A stretch of 29,853 bases of DNA, from NCBI GenBank assembly GCA_035642125.1, contig DASQSZ010000076.1, positions 1 through 29,853 on the forward strand, given 5' to 3'. Every line of letters begins with the position of its first letter. Position 1 is the stretch's first letter. The DNA is from CALAED01 sp937891035. Its GTDB lineage: Bacteria; Actinomycetota; Actinomycetes; Streptosporangiales; Streptosporangiaceae. Positions 21,490 through 27,857 of the stretch are shown piece by piece. The notes beneath the pieces were generated by a model. That model searched no databases and had not been told where the DNA came from. It saw nothing but the letters and a program-made list of their open reading frames with translations. The translations under genes and the position numbers were made by a program.

Positions 21490-21563
21490 GACGCCATGAT
21501 GACATCAAGATGACGTCATATCAAGTCGATATGACAGCCCTATGGTGTCATCTGTGCTGTCAT
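21488..21563 (-). promoter_or_regulatory. Array of ATGAC/GTCAT half-sites with an 8-bp inverted repeat, probable RHH operator
   Basis: The pentamer ATGAC begins at 21488, 21499, 21510 and 21531, and its complement GTCAT at 21515, 21547 and 21559. The first three are exactly 11 nt apart, about one helical turn. ATGACGTCAT at 21510-21519 is a perfect palindrome. GTCATATC at 21515-21522 pairs with GATATGAC at 21528-21535 across 5 nt. The first copy overlaps the start codon of the HicB-like gene. Such clustered short sites suit cooperative binding of ribbon-helix-helix dimers; binding by the neighbouring protein is inferred. Confidence 0.7.
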
Positions 21564-21672
21564 GGGCGACGATGGACAAGCCCGGGCCGGAGGTCACGCC
21601 ACCAGCCGGCCCGGCTCGCGCCGGCGACGACCGCGTACTGGACGGTCGCCGCCGAAGCGCGTGATCAGGAGA

Positions 21673-22305
21673 TCAGCAGGAACCGAGCATCGAGTTGAGC
21701 GCGGATTTCTCGCTGCTGTCGACGCTGAGCGAGTAGAACCACTTGACCTGGATCCAGGCCCGGGCATAGGTGCACCGGAAGGTAGTACGCGACGGCTGCC
21801 AGGTGGCCGGGTCCTGGTCCCCCTTGGCCTGGTTGACGTTGTCGGTGACCGCCCATAGCTCCGGACCGCCCAGGTCGTTGGCGTACGCCTGTCGCCGCGA
21901 GGTGCTCCACGCCCAGGCGCCGGACTGCCAGGCCTCGGCCAGCGGCACCATGTGGTCGATGTCGACGTCGGAGGCGGCGGTCCAGGTGGCGCCGTCGTAC
22001 GGGCTGAACCAACGGCCGGACGTGGCGGCGCAGCCGGAATCGGTCACCACGTTCGTGCCGTCCCGCTTGAGCACGGTCTCCCGGGTGTTGCAGGTGCCGG
22101 AGATGGTGATCCAATGCGGGAACAGGTCGCGGTCGTAGGTGGACGCGTGCGACTCGGAGGCGACGGTGAGTTCCGCGAGCCGGGCGGCGGCCGTACTGGC
22201 CGAGGGGATGTTGGGCGGGGTGGCGTAGGCGGCGCTCGCGGACAGGCCCACGGTGAGGACCAGCCCGGTCGCGACGGTTAGGAGGGCGGCAACCACTCGG
22301 TTCAC
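21673..22305 (-). CDS. Secreted HNH endonuclease family protein (DUF1524/GmrSD C-terminal type)
   Basis: A 210-residue exported nuclease-like protein. The signal peptide is clear: RVVAALLTVATGLVLTVGLS, then ASAAYA with cleavage before TPP. The mature part has the family core with VDIDHMVPLAEAW holding the metal-binding Asp and general-base His, an NDLGGPELWAVTDNVNQAKGD segment with the later Asn, and a C-terminal YARAWIQVKWFYSL. Cysteines CNTRET, SGCAAT, FRCTY and the final GSC suggest two disulphides, as fits a secreted enzyme. Related secreted proteins are thought to degrade nucleic acid for nutrition. The start was set at GTG 22305 because AAGGAG lies 7-8 nt upstream and the signal peptide begins there; the frame is open further upstream without homology. 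Confidence 0.9.
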   Translation of the reverse strand: MNRVVAALLTVATGLVLTVGLSASAAYATPPNIPSASTAAARLAELTVASESHASTYDRDLFPHWITISGTCNTRETVLKRDGTNVVTDSGCAATSGRWFSPYDGATWTAASDVDIDHMVPLAEAWQSGAWAWSTSRRQAYANDLGGPELWAVTDNVNQAKGDQDPATWQPSRTTFRCTYARAWIQVKWFYSLSVDSSEKSALNSMLGSC

Positions 22306-22922
22306 GAGGTGTCTCCTTCGTTCCCCGCCCCGGCCAGGAGCGGGGGGTCCTGGTCGCCGCGGCACGGGGAGCTACAAGGAGATTCGCAATTCACCAAAAG
22401 TCGCGAAATATAAAGCTTTGCCGACGGGTCGGCCCCGCCTTGGTCAGACCATGCCGCCGATCTTTCCAAGGAGTACGGCTGAACTGCGGAAACACGCCGG
22501 AGCAAGATCGATTCGGCGAATGACGCCCCGGTTAATCAGTCCAACCGCACTGGAGAACTCGGTCTGAACGAGGCCGGGACGTCTGGGCGGCCACGGCGCG
22601 GCTCCGGTGACCGCCGGCCCGATCCTCTGGGTGATCGCAAGGGTGGGAGACACCGCCCCGGCGGCGATCGGCGGCGGCCCCCGGCGTGGCGCCAAACTAA
22701 TAGTTGACATCTGTCCGAGGTTGACAGCAATCTATTGCGCATGCGGCTCGAGGTTGCACCTCCCACGGGATCGCCTCAGGTCGCGGCAGGGCAGGTCGGC
22801 GCTTGGGCCGGCCAAGTCGATGCCGGGATGTTCGCGAGCGTCTCCGCCGTCGACCGGCTGGTGACGACAGCAAGAGCCGCATGTCGACCTGCCGACCAGC
22901 CGGCCAACGGAAGGAGATCGCC
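22306..22922. other. Divergent intergenic region between the nuclease and hydrolase genes
   Basis: About 617 nt with no supported gene. An AT-rich island at about 22376-22425 contains an inverted TTCGC/GCGAA pair and could hold the nuclease promoter. Two TTGACA hexamers at 22704-22709 and 22721-22726 stand 17 nt apart and could be -35 boxes or an operator for the hydrolase-transporter unit, but neither has a good -10 box at normal spacing. A short frame at 22741-22935 beginning MRLEVAPP overlaps the hydrolase start and is not supported. Confidence 0.45.
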
Positions 22923-23864
22923 GTGGCCAAGTTGACGAATGCCGTCCGCCCGGCGGATCCGCGGAACTACTACACCTACCTGAACCCGGACGCGTACCAC
23001 CCGGACTGGAAGGGCTTCTACGAGTCGGCGCTGTCCAGGCGCGAGCTCGTGCGAGCGCGCTTCGAGCACGACGTGGACCTCAAGTACGGCGAGGACCCCT
23101 ACCAACTGGCGAACGTGTACCACCCCCGGGACGGCGCGGACCGCCCGGTGATCCTCTTCTTTCACGGCGGCCGGTGGCGGGAGGGGCACCCAGCGTTCTA
23201 CGACCAGTTCGCCGACCCCTGGGTGCGGGCCGGCGCCGTTTTCGTCAGCTGCGGCTACCGGCTGGAGCCCGACCACTCGATCGCCGACGCAGTCGATGAC
23301 GCGGCCACCGCCATCGACTGGGTCATCGCCAACGCGGCAAAGTACGGCGGCGACCCGGCGCGAGTCATCGTGGCGGGGCACTCGGCCGGCGGCCATCTCG
23401 CCGCCATGGTCACCATGACCGACTGGCGCACGACGACCCGTGGGGACACGACGACGGGCGGAGACACGACCGCCGGCCGGGGCGGGCCGGCGGGGGCACG
23501 GCGGGCCGGCGCCGTCGCGGGCGTCATCTGCATGAGCGCCCCCGTGGACCTGCGGTCGAGGCTGAGCGACGCCGCCATGGCCGAGGAACTGAGCCCGGTC
23601 CTCCGGATCACGCGCGTCCCACGCCGGGTCGTGGTCTCGTACGGGGACCCGGAGCCGAACAAGAAGTCCGAGGGGGACAGTTTCCTCACGTCGCAGGGCC
23701 GGATGCTGGTCAAAGCGCTGAGAGAGGCCGGCGGGTCGCCCACCGTCGTGGTCCTCGGCCACGCGGACCACATCGCCACGGCCGCCGCGTTCGCCGATAC
23801 CGGATCCCCGTTGTACGCCGCCGCGCACGCAATGGTTTTTGAAAAGGGAGGGCAATCCGCATGA
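22923..23864 (+). CDS. Alpha/beta hydrolase, esterase or kynurenine-formamidase-like
   Basis: A 313-residue alpha/beta hydrolase of the BD-FAE/HSL-like group. The oxyanion block FFHGGRW has His81-Gly82-Gly83, the nucleophile elbow is GHSAGGH with Ser154, and the probable acid and base are the Asp in VVSYGDPEP and the His in GHADHI. N-terminal residues NYYTYLNPDAYHPDWKGFYES resemble those of arylformamidase-like enzymes. A low-complexity insert (TTTRGDTTTGGDTTAGRGG, about residues 172-190) lies in a cap or loop region. GTG 22923 was chosen because AAGGAG lies 6-7 nt upstream; the longer frame from 22803 lacks homology. Its stop overlaps the start of the transporter gene by 4 nt (ATGA), so the pair is co-translated and probably handles one substrate, perhaps an aromatic ester or amide. 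Confidence 0.87.
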   Translation: MAKLTNAVRPADPRNYYTYLNPDAYHPDWKGFYESALSRRELVRARFEHDVDLKYGEDPYQLANVYHPRDGADRPVILFFHGGRWREGHPAFYDQFADPWVRAGAVFVSCGYRLEPDHSIADAVDDAATAIDWVIANAAKYGGDPARVIVAGHSAGGHLAAMVTMTDWRTTTRGDTTTGGDTTAGRGGPAGARRAGAVAGVICMSAPVDLRSRLSDAAMAEELSPVLRITRVPRRVVVSYGDPEPNKKSEGDSFLTSQGRMLVKALREAGGSPTVVVLGHADHIATAAAFADTGSPLYAAAHAMVFEKGGQSA

Positions 23865-25165
23865 ACCCCGAGGCCACATCCACGAGCCGTCTCAGACGCG
23901 CCGGCACCCGCTGGGGCGTCGTCATCCTGTCCTTCCTCGCCGTCATGCTCGACGGCTTCGACACGGCCACACTCGCGTTCGTCCTGCCCACGCTGTCAGA
24001 GCAATGGGGCGTCGCACCCGCGGCCTTCACGCCCGCGGTGGTGCTGACCAACCTGGGCGTCGTGCTCGGATACCTGTCCTGCGGGTCGCTGGGCGCGTGG
24101 ATGGGGCGTCGCACCATGCTCCTGTTGGGGGTGACGGTGTGCGGCGCCAGCACGTTGCTCACCGCCTTCGTGCTCCCGACGCATTCCATCGCCCTCCTGA
24201 GCGTCCTCCGGTTGCTGACGGGGATCGGGTTCGGCGTCATCCTGCCGACGGCCGTCGCCCTGACGGTCGAATACTTCTCCGCGCGGCGCAGAGAACTCAT
24301 CTCCGCCACCGTCACGCTGGGCCTGGGATCTGGGATGACCCTCGCCGGTTTCGTCGGCGGCGACCTGATCCAGTGGGTGGGGACCACCGGCGTCTTCTGG
24401 GTGGCCGGAGTCCCGCCCCTGATCCTGGCCGCCATCATGGTGTGGGCCTACCCCGCCGACCCGCGGGCGGTGAACGCGGCCGAAACCGCCAAGCATGAGG
24501 CCAAGGTCGGCCGGCTTTTCGACCCCGAGCTGCGGCTGAACACCACGCTGTTGTGGACGTTCTCCTTCCTGATCTTCATCGCCGCCTACACGCTGGACAA
24601 CTGGGTGCCGACGCTGTTGCTCGGGTACGGCTTCACCGCGGCGGAGGCCCCGATCGGCCTGGCGTACGTATCCCTGGGCGGCGTGATCGGTTGCGTGCTG
24701 CTGATTCCGCTCGCGGGGCGGATCGGCATCGCGCGGGCCCTGATCTTGATGCCGACGGTCGGTGTGGTCTGCATGGCCGTCGCGTCGCGGATCCAGCTCA
24801 CCGACACCCTGCTGCTGCTCGTCCTCGCGGCGGCCAGCGCCGGCCTCACCGGCGGCCAGCTCGGCCAGCTCATCATGGCCGTCTCGCTCTATCCGCCCGG
24901 AACTCGGACCACCGGAATCGGCTGGGCCTCCGCATTGGGCCGGGCCGGCTCGATCGTGGGTCCCGGGGTCGCGGGCCTGCTCCTCGCGCTCGCGCTTCCC
25001 GGACAGGACATCATCCTGCTGGCGACGCTGCCCGTCCTGGTCGCCATCACCTGCGCGTTCGTGCTGTTGCGAAGGCGCGCCGGCGCCACGGGGCAGGGAG
25101 AAGCGGAGGAACCGGCGGAGCAGGCGGTCCCGGCGAGGCCGGCGGGACAGGCGGGGCAGGGGTAA
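23861..25165 (+). CDS. MFS transporter, aromatic acid:H+ symporter (AAHS)-like
   Basis: A 434-residue major facilitator with 12 predicted membrane segments. The first segment ends in LDGFDTATLAFVLP, and Asp31-Gly-Phe-Asp34 is the hallmark of the AAHS group (PcaK, BenK). The loop between segments 2 and 3 carries GAWMGRRTML, the MFS signature, and a central hydrophilic loop (about 195-220) separates the two halves. Relatives import benzoate-type aromatic acids with protons. ATG 23861 overlaps the hydrolase stop, so the two form one unit. The last 30 residues are a cytoplasmic Gly/Ala/Glu/Pro-rich tail encoded by repetitive DNA, and a 12-nt tandem duplication spans the stop codon. The substrate is inferred from family only. 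Confidence 0.9.
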   Translation: MNPEATSTSRLRRAGTRWGVVILSFLAVMLDGFDTATLAFVLPTLSEQWGVAPAAFTPAVVLTNLGVVLGYLSCGSLGAWMGRRTMLLLGVTVCGASTLLTAFVLPTHSIALLSVLRLLTGIGFGVILPTAVALTVEYFSARRRELISATVTLGLGSGMTLAGFVGGDLIQWVGTTGVFWVAGVPPLILAAIMVWAYPADPRAVNAAETAKHEAKVGRLFDPELRLNTTLLWTFSFLIFIAAYTLDNWVPTLLLGYGFTAAEAPIGLAYVSLGGVIGCVLLIPLAGRIGIARALILMPTVGVVCMAVASRIQLTDTLLLLVLAAASAGLTGGQLGQLIMAVSLYPPGTRTTGIGWASALGRAGSIVGPGVAGLLLALALPGQDIILLATLPVLVAITCAFVLLRRRAGATGQGEAEEPAEQAVPARPAGQAGQG

Positions 25166-25179
25166 CGGCAGGGGTAACG
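25156..25179 (+). repeat. 12-nt perfect tandem duplication across the transporter stop codon
   Basis: GCAGGGGTAACG occurs twice in a row at 25156-25167 and 25168-25179. The first copy contains the TAA stop of the transporter gene (25163-25165) and the second repeats it in frame at 25175-25177, giving a reserve stop. It continues a GC-rich repetitive tail. Confidence 0.75.
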
Positions 25180-25246
25180 AGACGCCTCTCCGCGTGGCCT
25201 CTTGATTGATGGGCCACCAGGAAGATCCTCCGAAGCTGGAGCACGC

Positions 25247-25287
25247 GCCGTACGGCCGCGCGGGCATGGCCCGCGCGTCCGTACGGC
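25247..25287. terminator. Strong 19-bp hairpin between convergent genes (bidirectional terminator)
   Basis: Positions 25247-25265 pair with 25269-25287 around a 3 nt loop with a single mismatch; the outer arms contain CCGTACGG and the inner arms GCGCGGGC/GCCCGCGC. It lies between the 3' ends of the transporter gene (25165) and the lyase gene (25321), so it can stop both transcripts. No T-tract is present. Confidence 0.85.
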
Positions 25288-25320
25288 TATCCGGGCAGGC
25301 AAGGTAAGCCCCGGAAGGCG

Positions 25321-27624
25321 TTACCCGCTGGCGCCGGGCACGGGGACCCGCGACCAGTCGATGTCCGAGCCCAGGTAGAAGCGGGGATAGGCGGGCTGGT
25401 TATAGACGGTCTGCTGCCGGGCTGTCTCGACCCGGTACTGCGGGTCGTGCATCAGCGTGTACAGCTTGCGGTCGGTGACCTCGGTGCTGATGTAGATCCG
25501 GACCGCCGAGCTGTCGGCCGTACGGACCAGCATCTCCTCCCGCCAGTCACCGAAGATGTCGGCGACGAGACCCGGGTTGCCCTTCGTGCCGTTGTTGGTC
25601 CGCGTCCCGGTGGCGGTGAGCAGCGTGCCGCGCCGCCAATCCTTGATCGTGGGCGTCACGGTGCCGGCGCCATCGACGATCTGCGTCGTCATGTCGGCCG
25701 CCCACCGGATGCTCTGGTTCGTGCCCGGAATGGCGGGCCCGATGAACTCGCCGGCCGCGGTCCACAGCCCGGCGCCGCTGCTCGCCCACGCCTCCAGGCC
25801 GGGCCGGTCGGGCAGGATGTCCCCCACCATGCCGCGACCGGTGTCCACGCCGGTGAAGCCGCCGAACAGCACCTTGCCCGTCGCGGCGTCGCGCATCGCA
25901 TGGCCGTATGGCGCGAGCCGCCCGTGCTCGTGCACCATGTAGATCTCCCGGCCCGGGCGGTTCGGGTCGATGTCCGCCACGTGCAACGCGTCGCCGTGTC
26001 CGAGCCGGCGCAGCGCGCCGGGGTCGGCGCTCCCCGGCGGCAGCACGTCGAACGAGCTGTACAGCACACGGCCGTCGTCGTCGATGGTGGCGGCGCCGTA
26101 GACGATCTCTTGTCTTCCGTCGCCGTCCACGTCCGCCGCGCTGAGCGAGTGGCCGCCCTGGGTGGTGATCGTGGCGTACTCGGGATCGGCGCCGTCGCGG
26201 CCATGCGGGGAGTCGTTGAAGGGGTTGGCCATCGGCACCCAGTCGCTGTCGACGTACCAGACCTCCTTCAGCCGCTTGCCGGTCCATGTGTAGGCGATGA
26301 GCGACGTACGCGTGTAGACGCCCCGCGCGAAGATCGCCGCCGGGCGCGCGCCGTCCAGATAGGCAACGGCGGCGAGGAACCGGTCGACGCGGTTGCCGGG
26401 TTCGATCCTCGGCAGGGCGTAGTCGCCCCACCTGAGCCCATCGTCCGTACGTTCCGGCCGGTAGCGGATCGTCTGCAACTCGGCGCCGGTCGCGCCGTCG
26501 AACACCGTCAGATACTCGGGGCCGTCGAGGATGAACCCCGCGAAGGCGCGCAGGTTGTTGCGGCTGCTGCGGGCGGGCGCGTAGACGTCGATGAAATGGT
26601 CGGCGAGCGCCTCCGCATCCGGGAGGGACAGCGGGTAGGCGAAGCGCGGCTCGATGCCGAACGCCTCCTCGAGCGTCGCCGGCCAGCGCCCGGCCACCAC
26701 CTCGGGATGCTCGTGCCACCCGCGGAACATCCGCACGAGGTGCTCGTAGTAGCCCTGGGCGCTCAGCCGGTAGTCGTCGTGATGAGAGAACCCGGCCCGC
26801 ACATCCCGCCGCGGCATCGTGATGAACCGCTCGGCCGCGACCTCGCCGTTCTGGCGGTACGTGACGACCTTCGTGCCGGGCGCCGTCTTGAACATCAGCT
26901 CCGCCCGGCCGTCGCCGTCGAAGTCGTAGACGAGGAACTGCGTGTAGTGGGCACCGGCCCTGATGTTGACGCCGAGGTCGACTCGGTAGCGGAGCGTGCC
27001 GTCCAGTTCGTAGACGTCGATGTAGACGTTTCCGGTGTAGCCGACCTCCGAGACGTCCTTGGAGTTCGACGGGTCCCATTTGACGACGTACTCGTACTGG
27101 CCGTCCCCGTCGACGTCGCCCACGCTCATGTCGTTGGCCGAGTACGTGTAGGTCTCCCCGGCGGGGGTGACGCCGTCGGCGGGCCGCCGCAGCGGCAGAT
27201 CGTAAAACGCGCCGGACCACGGCGAGACGGCCCGGCTGAGGCTGGTCGCGGCGCCGTCGACGATGGCCGCGACGCGGTATTCGGCGGCGGGCGAGCCGCC
27301 GGTGTCAAGGTAGTTGGTGCTGTCGGTGACCGTCGCGATCCGCTCGCCGTCCCGGTAGACGTGAAAGTCGGCTCCGGTCATGCCCGTGTCGGAGTGACCG
27401 GTGACCTCGCCGCCGAGCAGCCGCCAGCTGAGGAAGACCCCCGTGCCGGTGGGGACGGCGACCAGTCCCCGGTCGAGTCGCTCCAGCTGGACGCCGTGGT
27501 GGTGGCCGGGGCCCGCCGCGCCGGGTTCGCCCCCGGCGCGGGCGGTCGCGGCCGGGGCGCCGGCGAGGACCAGTGCGGCGGCGCCGGCGATCAGCGTGCG
27601 GACGGTTCGGTTGCGACGGCGCAT
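25321..27624 (-). CDS. Secreted rhamnogalacturonan lyase, polysaccharide lyase family 11 (YesW-like)
   Basis: A 767-residue exported enzyme. The N-terminus is a signal peptide (RRRNRTVRTLIAGAAALVLAG, cleaved near ATARAGG). A beta-sandwich Fn3-like domain (about 45-130, GVFLSWRLLGGE to TNYLDTGG) precedes an eight-bladed propeller with calcium-binding repeats: DVDGDGQYEYVVKWDPSNSKD, DFDGDGRAELMFKTAPG, DVDGDGRQEIVYG and a late GDWREEMLVRT. These blocks match PL11 lyases, which cleave the rhamnose-galacturonate backbone of pectin by beta-elimination outside the cell. No carbohydrate-binding module is present. ATG 27624 has GGGAG about 8 nt upstream and starts the signal peptide; the longer frame runs into the operator. 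A LacI-type operator precedes the gene, so it is probably induced by a plant sugar. Confidence 0.94.
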   Translation of the reverse strand: MRRRNRTVRTLIAGAAALVLAGAPAATARAGGEPGAAGPGHHHGVQLERLDRGLVAVPTGTGVFLSWRLLGGEVTGHSDTGMTGADFHVYRDGERIATVTDSTNYLDTGGSPAAEYRVAAIVDGAATSLSRAVSPWSGAFYDLPLRRPADGVTPAGETYTYSANDMSVGDVDGDGQYEYVVKWDPSNSKDVSEVGYTGNVYIDVYELDGTLRYRVDLGVNIRAGAHYTQFLVYDFDGDGRAELMFKTAPGTKVVTYRQNGEVAAERFITMPRRDVRAGFSHHDDYRLSAQGYYEHLVRMFRGWHEHPEVVAGRWPATLEEAFGIEPRFAYPLSLPDAEALADHFIDVYAPARSSRNNLRAFAGFILDGPEYLTVFDGATGAELQTIRYRPERTDDGLRWGDYALPRIEPGNRVDRFLAAVAYLDGARPAAIFARGVYTRTSLIAYTWTGKRLKEVWYVDSDWVPMANPFNDSPHGRDGADPEYATITTQGGHSLSAADVDGDGRQEIVYGAATIDDDGRVLYSSFDVLPPGSADPGALRRLGHGDALHVADIDPNRPGREIYMVHEHGRLAPYGHAMRDAATGKVLFGGFTGVDTGRGMVGDILPDRPGLEAWASSGAGLWTAAGEFIGPAIPGTNQSIRWAADMTTQIVDGAGTVTPTIKDWRRGTLLTATGTRTNNGTKGNPGLVADIFGDWREEMLVRTADSSAVRIYISTEVTDRKLYTLMHDPQYRVETARQQTVYNQPAYPRFYLGSDIDWSRVPVPGASG

Positions 27625-27667
27625 GTCGATCTCCCGGGCCGCGGAAAGCCGTACCTTCAACATATGG

Positions 27668-27681
27668 TGCAAGCGCTTTCC
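27668..27681 (-). promoter_or_regulatory. LacI-family operator upstream of the lyase gene
   Basis: TGCAAGCGCTTTCC contains the perfect palindrome AAGCGCTT with flanks that match the general LacI/CcpA-type consensus on 12 or so positions. It lies about 44 nt upstream of the lyase start codon, where a repressor would block transcription. No LacI-type gene is in the window, so the regulator is encoded elsewhere. Confidence 0.75.
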
Positions 27682-27725
27682 GTCAAGACCCACACCGGGT
27701 CCGCCGCGGCGGCCCCCACACGAAC

Positions 27726-27756
27726 GGGCCCGGGCCAGGGGTCGTCGCCCGGGCCC
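27726..27756 (-). terminator. Second hairpin downstream of the subtilase gene
   Basis: GGGCCCGGGC at 27726-27735 pairs exactly with GCCCGGGCCC at 27747-27756 around an 11 nt loop. With the hairpin at 27821 it forms a tandem pair between the subtilase 3' end and the lyase operator, which would shield the sugar-regulated promoter from read-through. Confidence 0.6.
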
Positions 27757-27820
27757 GGGCTCGTGTCGGATGACGCCGCCTGGTGCCGCCGCCGGGGCGA
27801 CGACCGGGGATGGCGCCGTA

Positions 27821-27850
27821 GCCGCCGTCCGCCCGAGGGCGGACGGCGGC
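27821..27850 (-). terminator. Hairpin directly after the subtilase gene
   Basis: Arms at 27821-27834 and 27837-27850 are exact complements (13-14 bp, effective 4 nt loop), starting 7 nt after the stop codon of the minus-strand subtilase gene. GC-only stem, no T-tract. Confidence 0.8.
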
Positions 27851-27857
27851 TGGTCGC

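Noticed and set aside
22741..22935. Leader peptide or small ORF before the hydrolase gene
   Set aside because: No ribosome binding site, no attenuator hairpin pair, and no match to known leader peptides; it simply overlaps the true start.
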